Shown: positions 26,957-36,091 of the stretch, piece after piece | How positions within the stretch are numbered: the first letter of the stretch is position 1 | Layout of the letters: each line of letters opens with the position of its first letter | Assembly (NCBI RefSeq): GCF_900114495.1 | Contig: NZ_FOZI01000004.1 | Coordinates: 186,001-250,000, forward strand | DNA: 64,000 nt | Direction of reading: 5' to 3' | Origin: Dyella sp. OK004 | Lineage (GTDB): Bacteria > Pseudomonadota > Gammaproteobacteria > Xanthomonadales > Rhodanobacteraceae | Notes under the pieces: generated by a model | What the model was told of the DNA's origin: nothing | Database searches by the model: none | The model's input: the letters and a program-made list of their open reading frames with translations, nothing else | Position numbers and translations under genes: made by a program

Positions 26957-29900
26957 GCGCTCACCCTCATGTACTTGCCCGGCGCTTCCGGGTTCGGCAC
27001 GAACCAGGCCGGATGGCCCTCGGCGTCCTTGCCGAGGCGCGCACCGGTAACTGGCGGACGGCTGGCGTCGAACGCCAGCGCTTCGACGTTCTTGTGGCGC
27101 GGCAGGAATTCGGCTTCCTGCAGTTCAAGTACGGATTCGCGGAAAGCGTTGGTGATCGCGGCGAAGTCCTGCTCGCTATGCGCGGTGGTGAAGAAGCACG
27201 GGAAGTTATCCAGCACGTGGATACCGCGGCTGCGCATCATGGCGAACAGCAGCTCTTGTAGCGGATGGTCTTCGGTGAAGCCGACCTTCCACACCGAGGC
27301 GAAATGCACCAGCTTGATCGGCGCACCCACACTGGCGCAGAACGCGTTGAGCCCGTCGATGAACGCACCAGTGCGCGCGTTGAGCCGCTCCTGAAGGGCC
27401 GAACCGTTGGCCTTGAGATGCGTGAGTACCGCATGCGCGGCCGCGAGAGCCAAGGGGTGGCGCACGAAGGTGCCGGCGAAATAGGTGACACCCACCGTCG
27501 GAATGGAGGCATCGCCGTACTGCCAGCCGCCACCGTCCAGCGCATCCATGTATTTGCGCTTGCCGGCGATCACGCCGATCGGGAAACCGCCGCCGACTAC
27601 CTTGCCGTAGGAGGCGAGGTCGGCGTCGATGCCGAGCACCTGCTGCGCGCCGCGCGGATGCGAGCGGAAGCCGGTGACCACTTCGTCGAAGATCAGCAAC
27701 GCACCGGCGTCGCTGGTGATCGCACGAAGTTCCTTGAGGAATTCGCGCGGCTGGAAATCCGGCCGGCGGCTCTGCACCGGCTCGACCAGCACGGCGGCGA
27801 TGGTATGTGCGCGCTCGCGGATGATCGCCAGCGATTCCGGTGTGCCGTAATCCAGCACCAGCACGTTCTCGGAGGTGTTGCGCAGGATGCCCGGCGCGGC
27901 CGGCACCGAGTGCAGCTTCTTGGTACCGCGCACGATCACTTCGTCGAAGATGCCGTGATACGAGCCGGTGAAGATCACCAGCGTGTCGCGCCCAGTGACG
28001 GTGCGTGCGATGCGCACGGTGCCCATCACCGCTTCGGAGCCGGTGTTGCACAGCGCAGCGCGGTCGAAGCCAGTGAGTTCGCAGATCTGCTCGGCGACTT
28101 CGCCGGCCAGCGGATGCTGCGGGCCGATCTCGTAGCCGGCATCCAGCTGCTGGCGCACCGCGTCGAGCACAAAGTCCGGCTGCCAGCCGAACAGATTCAT
28201 GCCGAAGCCGTTGAGGGCGTCGACGTATTCGTTGCCGTCCAGGTCCCACACGCGCGAGCCCTTCGAGCGCTCCACCACGATCTGGTAGATCATTTCCTTC
28301 AGCAGCGGGCGGAAGCCGTTGACCACGCGCGGGTCGGCCAGGTGTCCGCGATGCTTGGTGGTGTATTCCTTGGAGCGCCGCGTGCGCTCGATATAGCGGC
28401 GCATGAAGGCATCCAGCCGCGCGCGCTGGCGTTCGCTCAGTTCGGTCTGGGTGGAATGGATGCGCGCGATGGCGCCGAAGGCTTTCTTGACGTCGTAGGT
28501 GGTGTGCGCGAGCGCGGCTTCCTCGTCCTGCGTGGGAGCTTCAGCCGTCATAGCAGTTGCAGCCGGCGCGGCGGAAGGTACGGGTGCCGCAGGCGCAGCG
28601 GCAGCCATGGCCGGCATGGGTGCCGCTGGCATCTGCATGCCCGCACCGGCAAGCAAGGCCAGTTGCTGCTGCATGATCAGCATCTGCTGCTGGATCACCT
28701 GTTGCATCGCGCTGCCGCCGGCCATCGCCATCATCGGCATGGTGGCGGCCATCGGCACTGCGGCCTGAGTAGGTGTGGCAGGGGCGGCCGGTGCGCTAGT
28801 TTCCGGCGGCAACAGTTGATCGATATGCATGGCGAGTCGCTCGAAAGAAGAGAAGGACTCCATCAGCTCGCGGAAGGTGATCTTCAGCGCAAAGGTCTTT
28901 TGCAGCTGCAGGGCCACCTGGGTCAGGGCCAGCGAGTCGAGGCCGAGTTCGACGAAGTGGGCGGCGGGATCGGTCCCGGCGAACTCGGTGCCGGCGACGT
29001 CCTCGAACAAATCGGTGAGCTGGACGATCAGGCGCCCGCGACGGTCATTGCCGGCGCTGGCGCCGGAGAGGTTGGCTTCCATGGGGCTCTCCGCAGGAGG
29101 TGCTGGTGGTGCGAGGTAGGTGACGGTGGCGAGCGGCGCCGCCGTGATGGCAGGGGTCTCGATCGCAGCAGTGACGCCGGGGCGGGCGTCGATCCAGTGG
29201 CGCTTGCGCTCGAACGGATAGGTGGGCAACCGCACGCGCAGCTTGCGCTGGCGATGGTCGAGCGCGGCAACATCCAGTGGCGCGCCGAGACTCCACAGTT
29301 GGCCGGCCGCATCCAGCCACGCGGCGTGCTCGCTCTCAGGCGCATCGGCCAGCGAAGGCAGCGCGATGCGGCCGCGGCTTTGCGGGTGCTGGCGTAGCAA
29401 GGTGGTGAGCGCGGCGCGCGGGCCGACTTCGAGGAACGCGTGTGTGCTGCCGTCGAGCAGTTGCGTGACGGCGGACGAGAAGCGCACGGTGCCGCGCAGG
29501 TGACGGGTCCAGTAGTCGGCCGAGGTCGCTTCCGCGTCGCTGAGCGGGTTGCCGGTGAGCGTGGAGATGATGGCGATCGACGGCGCGGCCAGCGTGATGT
29601 CCGCGACTTCGCGGCGGAACGGTTCCAGCGCGGGATCCATCATCGCGGAGTGGAACGCGTGCGAGGTGTGCAGCAGGCGGCTGGCGATGCCGGTGCCTTC
29701 GAGCTCCGCGCGGAAGGCCTCAACGCGCGTGGTTTCGCCGCTGACCACGCAGGCGTTTGGCGCATTCTCGGCGGCCAGTTGCAGGTAGGCGGGCAGGCGC
29801 GCGGCCAGTTGGTTGGCGTCCAGCCGCACCGACAACATCGAGCCGGCCGGCAGTGCCTGCATCAGGCGTCCGCGCCGCGCGACCAGGCGCGCGCCGTCGG

Positions 29901-32900
29901 CGAGGCTCATCACGCCGGCGATTACCGCCGCTACGAATTCGCCGACGCTGTGGCCGACCATCGCCACCGGGCGGATGCCCAGGCTCATCCACAGTCGCGC
30001 CATCGCGTATTCGATGGCAAAGGTGGCGGGTTGAGTTAACGAGGTCTCACGCAGCGCATCAGCGTCGTCGGCGAACAGCCGCTCGCGCAGGTCGAAGCCC
30101 AGTTCACCGGCCAGGGTCGCCGCGACGTCGTCCAGGGCGGCGTGGAACGCGGGTTCGGCGGCGTACAGTGCGCGGCCCATGCCGGCGTACTGCGAACCTT
30201 GGCCGGGGAACAGGAACGCGATGCCGGGCGCCGGTTGCGCCGCGGCGCGCACGGCAGGTGCCGCGCCAAGTTTTTCGATGGCTTCTTCAACGCTGCCCAC
30301 CACCACATGCAGGCGCTGCCCGAAAGCTTTACGGCCGGCGGCGAGGGTATGCGCCACGTCGGCGAGATTGACTGTCGGTTCGTCGGCGAGGTGCTGGCGC
30401 AGTCGCGCAGCAGCGTGCGCGGCGGCTTCCGGCGAACGTGCCGACAACAACAGCAACTGTCCACCGGTGGCTTCATCGGAAGCGGTGCGGCAAGGCGCTT
30501 CTTCCAGAATCACATGCGCATTGGTGCCGCCCACGCCGAACGAACTGATGCCGGCACGCAGCGGACCTTCTCCGTCCGGCCACGCGCGCAGGCTGTCGTT
30601 GACCACGAACGGCGAATGCGCGAAATCGATCTTGGGGTTATGCGCGCTGAAGTGCAGCGACGGTGGCAGCTGGCGTTCGCGCAGCGACAGCGCGGTCTTG
30701 ATCACGCCCGCCACGCCCGCGGCCATTACCGTATGGCCGACATTGCTCTTCACCGAGCCCACCGCGCAGAAACCGCAGTCGTCGGTGTGCTGGCGGAAGG
30801 CCTGGGTCAGGCCTTCGATCTCGATCGGATCGCCCAGCGGCGTGGCGGTGCCGTGGGTTTCGACATAGGAAATGGAGCGCGCGTCGACACCGGCATTGTC
30901 CAGCGCCATGGTGATCACGGCGGCCTGGCCGGCGCTGCTCGGCGCGGTGAAGCTGGCCTTGATGCCGCCGTCGTTGTTCACCGCCACGCCGCGGATCACC
31001 GCAATGATGGCGTCGTCGTCGCGCTGTGCGTCGCTCAAGCGCTTCAGCAGCACCGCGGCGGCGCCATCGCTGAACACGGTGCCGCGCGCATCGACATCGA
31101 AGGTGCGCGTGTGGCCGTCCGGCGACAGCATCGAGCCTTCCTGCGACAGGTAACCGCTGCGCGGCGGACAGCTCACCGACGAACCGCCGGCCAATGCCAT
31201 GTCGCACAGCCCTGCGCGCAGCGCCGCCACCGCCTGGCAGATCGCCACCAGCGAGGTGGAGCAGGCGGTGTTCATGCTGATTGCCGGCCCGGTGAGGTTG
31301 AGCTTGTGCGCTACACGCGTGGCGAGATAGTCCTTCTCGTTGGCCAGCATCACCTGGAACGCACCGAACTTCTCGATCAGGTCCGGCCGCGTGCTGAGAT
31401 GGCGCTGGAAGTAGGTGGCGTTGTGCATGCCGCCGAACACGCCGACCGGCTGCTGCTGCGCATCCGGCACATAGCCGCCGCGCTCCAGGCATTCCCAGCA
31501 CAGCTCCATGAACAGGCGTTGCTGCGGGTCGGTCAGCTCGGCTTCGCGCGGTGACATGCCGAAGAAGGCGGCGTCGAACAGCTCGACGTCGTCGATCACG
31601 CCGCGTGCGGCCACATAGTCGGCGTCATGGCGTTCGGTCAGCGCAATCGACGGATCGAGTCCATCGTTGCCGAAGAAGGTGATCGACTCGCGACCCTCGC
31701 ACAGGTTCTGCCAGAACGTTTCGACATCGCGGGCACCCGGCAGGCGCGCGGCGGCAGCGATGATGGCGATGGGTTCGGCCTGGTCGGCGCCTTTGCCGCG
31801 CCCGATGCGCGCAGCGAGTGCGGCGCGGCGATCGGCCTTGCCTTCGATAGCAGCGGCCAGCGCGGCCGGGGTGGGGTCGCCGAAGAACAGCGGGATGGTG
31901 GGAATCGTCGACAGCTCGGCATGGATGCGCGCTACCGTCTTTACCGCCAGCAGCGAGTGGCCGCCGAGGTCGAAGAACTGATCGTGGCGGCCGACCTGAT
32001 CCAGTCCCAGCATGTCGGCGAACAGCGCGCACAGGCGCTGCTCGAGCGCGCCTTCCGGCGGGACATAGGCATCGGCGAGTTCGGGTCGGCGGCGGTCCGG
32101 CGCCGGCAGTGCGCGGCGGTCCAGCTTGCCGTTGGTGGTGACCGGCAGCGCGTCGAGGCGCAGGTAGATCGCCGGCACCATGAACTCCGGCAGCGCCTGC
32201 GCAAGCTGCTCGCGCAGACGGCGTGCGGTGACGCTGTCGTGCTCGGCGACGTAGTAGGCGACCAAACGCTTCTGGTCCGGCCGATCCTGTCGCGCCAGCA
32301 CCGCACAGGCGCGCATGCCGTCGAGGCGTTGCAAGGCGGCTTCGATTTCGCCGAGCTCAATGCGATAGCCGCGGATCTTCACCTGATGGTCGGCGCGACC
32401 GATGAATTCGATCACGCCTTCCGGCAGCCAGCGCACCAGATCGCCGGTGCGGTACAGGCGTTCGCCGTCGGCAGTGAAGGGTGCCGGCACGAAGCGCTCG
32501 CAGGTCAGCTCGGGACGGCCGAGATAACCGCGCGCCAGGCCCGCGCCGCCGATATACAGCTCGCCCGCCACGCCGACCGGTACATGTTCGCCACGCGCGT
32601 TCAGTACATGCAATGTGGTGTCGGCGATCGGGCGGCCGATCGGCACCGAGCGCAGCCCCTCAGCCAGCGCGCGCGGAATGGGATAGGTGGTGGAGAACGT
32701 GGTGCATTCGGTCGGACCGTAGCCGTTGAAGATGGTCACGTCGGGCAGGGCGGCATAGGCCTTGCGCACATGCGCCACTGATACCGCCTCGCCGCCGATC
32801 AGCAGCTGGCGCAGGCCGCGCAGCTTGCTGGCGTCGTCGTCGACGATGGCGTTGAACAGTGCGGCGGTGAGCCAGGCGATACGCGCATCGTGCGTGCCGA

Positions 32901-34164
32901 TAGTGCGCGCCAGGCCGCAGCCGCTGGGAATTTTTTCGTCGTGGATAATGCAGGTGCCGCCGTTGAGCAGTGCGCCCCAGATCTCCAGCGTTGACGCGTC
33001 GAAGCCCAGCGGTGCCGCATGCAGCAGGCGCGGATGGTCGTCGAGATCGACGTAGTCGACACCGCACACCAGGCGGATGATCGCGCGGTGCAGGATCTCG
33101 GTGCCCTTCGGCGTGCCGGTGGAGCCGGAGGTGTACATCACATAGGCGAGCGCGCCGCCGTCCAGCGTGGGGGGCGATGTCAGCGGCTCGCCCGACGCCA
33201 GTTGCGACATCGTCAGCGTCGGTACGTCGATACCTTGCAGCGTGGCTGCGCCTTCGGGCGCGATCACCAGTGCGGCATGCGCGTCGTTGATGGCGAAGGC
33301 GAGGCGTTCGGCGGGGTGGCTGGCATCGAGCGGCAAGTACGCTGCACCCGTCTTGAGAATGCCGAGAATGGCAACGATGGCTTCCGCGGAGCGCTCCAGC
33401 AGCAGGGCCACCGGCGCACCGATGCCGACACCGGCGGCGAGCAGACTGGCAGCGACGCGGTTGGCGCGCGCATCGAGTTCGCTGTAGGAGAGCGATCCAT
33501 CGCGCCATGTAATGGCTGTGAGATCAGGATGCTGCTGGACGCGGGCGGCGAACAGACCATGCACGGTGTCGCTTGCCTGACGTGGAACGGCAGTGGCGTT
33601 CCAGTGATTGAGCAGCTGGTCGCGTTCGGCGGGATCGAGGATGTCGATGGTCGCCAGCGTTTCGTCGCCCGGCGTTGCGAGTGCGATCAAGGCGCGCTGC
33701 GCGCAGCGGGCGAACAGGTCGATGGATTCGGCGTGGAAGGGCGAGCGGAAACGCACATGCAGGGTCTGCCCCGCGAGCGACCAGATACTGGCGCTGTCGT
33801 CGTCCGTGATTCCGGTGTCGTCTGCGGTCCATGCATGGCGGCAGCTTGCTTTGTTGCCGCGTGCATCGCGTAACGCAGCCAGCCATTCCGCGCGCGTGGC
33901 GTTGCGCGGCACCGTGACGAGTGTCTGGGTGATGTCGTCGTTCACGCCACGCGTCGCGACGACGGTGTCGGCTCCCGTGAGCAGCGATTCGGTCAGTGCG
34001 AGCGCGGCATACAACAGGTCATGGTTCAGCGCGTGCACGCGGTCGAGTGCGTAGTCGCGAGATTGCCAGCCGGCATCGGTGATGTCGGTGCGGGTCGGCA
34101 GCACATCGAACAACCGCATGGCGGCAGTCTCGACATCCTGGATTTCGGCCATGCTCGCGTTCAT
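26953..34164 (-). CDS. Hybrid NRPS/PKS with aminotransferase: A-T-KS-AT-T-AMT
   Basis: 2403 residues. Residues 1-190 resemble the tail of a condensation domain without HHxxxDG. A domain about 195-690 (YTSGSTGTPKG, NGYGPTECTT, NGKLDRRAL; code D389 A390 L393 W431 L455 G457 G481 T489 F490 K680). T1 Ser737. KS about 795-1225 with Cys968 (TACSTS), His1104 and His1144. AT about 1310-1600 with Ser1406 (GHSVGE) and HAFH (1502-1505), the malonyl-CoA signature. ACP Ser1744. A Met/Ala/Pro/Gln-rich linker to about 1880. Class III aminotransferase about 1915-2350 with Lys2188 for PLP. No KR, DH or ER. The last 50 residues match the linker that in McyE-type proteins joins AMT to C, so the line is split exactly there. 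Confidence 0.95.
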   Translation of the reverse strand: MNASMAEIQDVETAAMRLFDVLPTRTDITDAGWQSRDYALDRVHALNHDLLYAALALTESLLTGADTVVATRGVNDDITQTLVTVPRNATRAEWLAALRDARGNKASCRHAWTADDTGITDDDSASIWSLAGQTLHVRFRSPFHAESIDLFARCAQRALIALATPGDETLATIDILDPAERDQLLNHWNATAVPRQASDTVHGLFAARVQQHPDLTAITWRDGSLSYSELDARANRVAASLLAAGVGIGAPVALLLERSAEAIVAILGILKTGAAYLPLDASHPAERLAFAINDAHAALVIAPEGAATLQGIDVPTLTMSQLASGEPLTSPPTLDGGALAYVMYTSGSTGTPKGTEILHRAIIRLVCGVDYVDLDDHPRLLHAAPLGFDASTLEIWGALLNGGTCIIHDEKIPSGCGLARTIGTHDARIAWLTAALFNAIVDDDASKLRGLRQLLIGGEAVSVAHVRKAYAALPDVTIFNGYGPTECTTFSTTYPIPRALAEGLRSVPIGRPIADTTLHVLNARGEHVPVGVAGELYIGGAGLARGYLGRPELTCERFVPAPFTADGERLYRTGDLVRWLPEGVIEFIGRADHQVKIRGYRIELGEIEAALQRLDGMRACAVLARQDRPDQKRLVAYYVAEHDSVTARRLREQLAQALPEFMVPAIYLRLDALPVTTNGKLDRRALPAPDRRRPELADAYVPPEGALEQRLCALFADMLGLDQVGRHDQFFDLGGHSLLAVKTVARIHAELSTIPTIPLFFGDPTPAALAAAIEGKADRRAALAARIGRGKGADQAEPIAIIAAAARLPGARDVETFWQNLCEGRESITFFGNDGLDPSIALTERHDADYVAARGVIDDVELFDAAFFGMSPREAELTDPQQRLFMELCWECLERGGYVPDAQQQPVGVFGGMHNATYFQRHLSTRPDLIEKFGAFQVMLANEKDYLATRVAHKLNLTGPAISMNTACSTSLVAICQAVAALRAGLCDMALAGGSSVSCPPRSGYLSQEGSMLSPDGHTRTFDVDARGTVFSDGAAAVLLKRLSDAQRDDDAIIAVIRGVAVNNDGGIKASFTAPSSAGQAAVITMALDNAGVDARSISYVETHGTATPLGDPIEIEGLTQAFRQHTDDCGFCAVGSVKSNVGHTVMAAGVAGVIKTALSLRERQLPPSLHFSAHNPKIDFAHSPFVVNDSLRAWPDGEGPLRAGISSFGVGGTNAHVILEEAPCRTASDEATGGQLLLLSARSPEAAAHAAARLRQHLADEPTVNLADVAHTLAAGRKAFGQRLHVVVGSVEEAIEKLGAAPAVRAAAQPAPGIAFLFPGQGSQYAGMGRALYAAEPAFHAALDDVAATLAGELGFDLRERLFADDADALRETSLTQPATFAIEYAMARLWMSLGIRPVAMVGHSVGEFVAAVIAGVMSLADGARLVARRGRLMQALPAGSMLSVRLDANQLAARLPAYLQLAAENAPNACVVSGETTRVEAFRAELEGTGIASRLLHTSHAFHSAMMDPALEPFRREVADITLAAPSIAIISTLTGNPLSDAEATSADYWTRHLRGTVRFSSAVTQLLDGSTHAFLEVGPRAALTTLLRQHPQSRGRIALPSLADAPESEHAAWLDAAGQLWSLGAPLDVAALDHRQRKLRVRLPTYPFERKRHWIDARPGVTAAIETPAITAAPLATVTYLAPPAPPAESPMEANLSGASAGNDRRGRLIVQLTDLFEDVAGTEFAGTDPAAHFVELGLDSLALTQVALQLQKTFALKITFRELMESFSSFERLAMHIDQLLPPETSAPAAPATPTQAAVPMAATMPMMAMAGGSAMQQVIQQQMLIMQQQLALLAGAGMQMPAAPMPAMAAAAPAAPVPSAAPAATAMTAEAPTQDEEAALAHTTYDVKKAFGAIARIHSTQTELSERQRARLDAFMRRYIERTRRSKEYTTKHRGHLADPRVVNGFRPLLKEMIYQIVVERSKGSRVWDLDGNEYVDALNGFGMNLFGWQPDFVLDAVRQQLDAGYEIGPQHPLAGEVAEQICELTGFDRAALCNTGSEAVMGTVRIARTVTGRDTLVIFTGSYHGIFDEVIVRGTKKLHSVPAAPGILRNTSENVLVLDYGTPESLAIIRERAHTIAAVLVEPVQSRRPDFQPREFLKELRAITSDAGALLIFDEVVTGFRSHPRGAQQVLGIDADLASYGKVVGGGFPIGVIAGKRKYMDALDGGGWQYGDASIPTVGVTYFAGTFVRHPLALAAAHAVLTHLKANGSALQERLNARTGAFIDGLNAFCASVGAPIKLVHFASVWKVGFTEDHPLQELLFAMMRSRGIHVLDNFPCFFTTAHSEQDFAAITNAFRESVLELQEAEFLPRHKNVEALAFDASRPPVTGARLGKDAEGHPAWFVPNPEAPGKYMRVSA

Positions 34165-34209
34165 CGCTCCTCCGCGCTCGTCGGTGAGGGTCAGGACCTG
34201 GTCATGCGG

Positions 34210-34488
34210 TCAGTTCCTCACCGCAGGGCCCGCGCCGCGCGAAGGCGGTAGCGCGAAAGGTAGGTTGTCCATGCGAAGGCATTCGCCGGATGCGTCGTTG
34301 CGTGGTTTCAGGCTGACGGTGATCGACGGCGTGCCGTTGGTGTCGATCATTTCCGGTGAGGGCAGCAGGATCCGCGCGGTGCCGTGGTGGATCTGCGCGA
34401 CGACGGGTTTGCGATGTTCGTGCCGGGTGCGCGACAGGGTGCTACCTGTCGATACCGATAGGGTGAGTGTGGTTTTGCTGGCATGCAT
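34210..34488 (-). CDS. Small hypothetical protein upstream of the NRPS/PKS genes
   Basis: 92 residues from the ATG of MHASKTTLTLSVSTG; an upstream in-frame start adds six residues. It ends 45 bases before the NRPS/PKS start. No signal peptide, membrane helix or known domain; it is not an MbtH protein (the expected conserved Trp residues are absent). The middle segment ARILLPSPEMIDTNGTPSITVSLKPRN could be a short beta structure. It may be a real small gene or just the leader of the operon. Confidence 0.4.
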   Translation of the reverse strand: MHASKTTLTLSVSTGSTLSRTRHEHRKPVVAQIHHGTARILLPSPEMIDTNGTPSITVSLKPRNDASGECLRMDNLPFALPPSRGAGPAVRN

Positions 34489-34634
34489 GACGTCCACCCT
34501 CCCCACGTGCGGCGGAACTGGCCGGTATTGGATTCCGTGCCCCTGTGTTTGGTGCGAATCGCGGCATGGCGGCGAGGCCGTTATGTCTGGGATTCGGCTT
34601 GGATTGTGGGCTATTCGGGGTGGGATTCCTTTAC

Positions 34635-34651
34635 GGCATACCGGCTATGCC
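34635..34651. promoter_or_regulatory. Palindrome upstream of the NRPS/PKS operon
   Basis: GGCATA-CCGGC-TATGCC is a perfect 6-bp dyad with a 5-base centre, about 150 bases before the small ORF and 470 before the NRPS/PKS start. It sits in the only repeat-free DNA ahead of the operon, so it could be an operator. The regulator is unknown. Confidence 0.3.
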
Positions 34652-34689
34652 CGGACCTATTTCTTTCTGCCTATGGGGTGACTTTTTTT

Positions 34690-35112
34690 CCTCCCTCTCC
34701 CCTTTGGGGAGAGGGTTGGGGTGAGGGGTGGGTGCTCGGCTTACCGTCTCTACTTCGTCATTCCGGCGAAGGCCGGAGGCGCTTCACAACAGCGAAGCTG
34801 GTCATCCAGTGCCTTATCGCTCGGTTGTCGCGACTGCGTGCCCTGGCTCGCCTGCCGCGGGCTTCCGAACCGCTGCCGCGGTCCGGGTCACTTTCTCTTT
34901 GCTGGCCCAAAGAGAAAGTAACCAAAGAGAAATGGCCTGAAGAGCAGGCGGTGCGCTTTGTAGCTGCGCCTTTTCCAGTGTCAGGCGTCGGAATGATTTT
35001 CTTCTAGGCCTGATCATCCAGCACTCACCGTCGCACCGCGCTTTTGCTCCCTCCCCTGCTAGCAGGGGAGGGTTGGGGAGGGGTAATGGGTGCTCGGGAG
35101 AGCGTTGCTACG
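34690..35112. repeat. Long intergenic repeat, family B, copy 1 (fills gap)
   Basis: Between the oxygenase and NRPS genes. Parts in order: CCCTCTCCCC/GGGGAGAGGG hairpin; REP-like ATTCCGGCGAAGGCCGGA; TTCACAACAGCGAAGCTGG; core GAACCGCTGCCGCGGTCCGGGTC; the exact 11-bp inverted repeat ACTTTCTCTTT (34890-34900)/AAAGAGAAAGT (34909-34919) with an 8-base loop; then TGGCCTGAAGAGCAGGCGG, CTTTTCCAGTGTCAGGCGTCGG, and a final CCCCTGCTAGCAGGGG hairpin. Family A shares the core but has a different 3' half. Confidence 0.85.
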
Positions 35113-35120
35113 CAGCGCTT

Positions 35121-36056
35121 TCAGGCGTCGGCTTCTACGGGCGCCAGCATGCGGTGTACACGCTGGCCGATTCGCGCCAGATTGCATTTGGTTTGGTCGA
35201 TGAGTGCGCTTTTGCCGATGGGGCGTGGGTGTAGGCCGAGTTTGCGCAGCCTTGCATTAAACCGATGCGCATCGGTCCACATGTCGGATTGTCTGGTGCG
35301 GAAGGTGATGGCGAGGGAGATGGAGAGGTTGGGGCCGGTGTGGACGCGGTGGGGGGCGATGAAGGGGTGGTGGACGCCTAGGCCGGGAGCCAGTTGGTAG
35401 GTCATGGCTTTGGCTTCGAAGTCGGGGCTGTAGCGGGGGCGGCTGCCGATGCGGGAGAGGAGCAGGTCTTTTTGTTCGGGGCTCATGATGTCGTCGTCGT
35501 CCTGGTCCCACAGGTGCACGGTTTTGGCGCCGCGGATCTGCAGCAGGAAGTTCATTTCGCGGTCCATGTGGTACGGCGTGACGGCGTCGCGGGTGGAGAT
35601 GAAGATGTAGGTGGAGTACCAGCTGATCCACGGATCCATGGGGTCAATCTGTGCGGCGACTTCGCCGAGCAGGCCTTCGATGATGGGTTGGTATTCGGGA
35701 TCGCGCTCGGGGTTGTTGATGCAGATGTAGGCCTGGCGTTCCACGAAGTGGTCGAGGGTATCGGCGAGAGTGAGGTCGCGTTTGTAGCGGTCGTAAGAGG
35801 TTTCGAGTTCGGCGTCGCCGGGGATGTTGCCGACGCGGAACAGGATCTGTTCCTGCGGCATGCGGCGGCACAGGGTGAACAGCGAGTCCAGCGAGAACAG
35901 TGGATGGGCGGTGAGCTGGTGTTGGACCAGGAACGGTTTGCGGTTGTAGCTGCTGCGCATCACCTCGGGTTCGAAATGCAGCAGGGCGGCGCTGCGGTGC
36001 TGGCCGCGCGCGAGCAGTTCGGTGTAGTTCTCGGCGGAAACGAATCGGCCCAGCAT
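35121..36056 (-). CDS. JmjC/cupin-type Fe(II)/2-oxoglutarate oxygenase-like protein
   Basis: 311 residues, no signal peptide. The cupin_8/JmjC core has the metal motif H163-x-D165 (VTPYHMDREMNFLLQIRGAKTVHLW) and a distal His at 236 or 239 in APHRVHTGPNLSISLAI. The family hydroxylates proteins or small molecules using iron and 2-oxoglutarate. It lies between the NRPS operon and the initiating sugar transferase, each side separated by gene-free DNA or a short spacer. It could tailor the peptide, for example by hydroxylating an amino acid, or modify another product of the locus (inference). Confidence 0.8.
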   Translation of the reverse strand: MLGRFVSAENYTELLARGQHRSAALLHFEPEVMRSSYNRKPFLVQHQLTAHPLFSLDSLFTLCRRMPQEQILFRVGNIPGDAELETSYDRYKRDLTLADTLDHFVERQAYICINNPERDPEYQPIIEGLLGEVAAQIDPMDPWISWYSTYIFISTRDAVTPYHMDREMNFLLQIRGAKTVHLWDQDDDDIMSPEQKDLLLSRIGSRPRYSPDFEAKAMTYQLAPGLGVHHPFIAPHRVHTGPNLSISLAITFRTRQSDMWTDAHRFNARLRKLGLHPRPIGKSALIDQTKCNLARIGQRVHRMLAPVEADA

Positions 36057-36091
36057 GTCGCTCTCCCTGTATTGCGGGTGTGCGGATCAGG

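Noticed and set aside
27265-29397. Antisense open frame (710 codons) across the aminotransferase/ACP part of the hybrid gene
   Set aside because: Shadow of the real gene by codon bias; no start context or domain.
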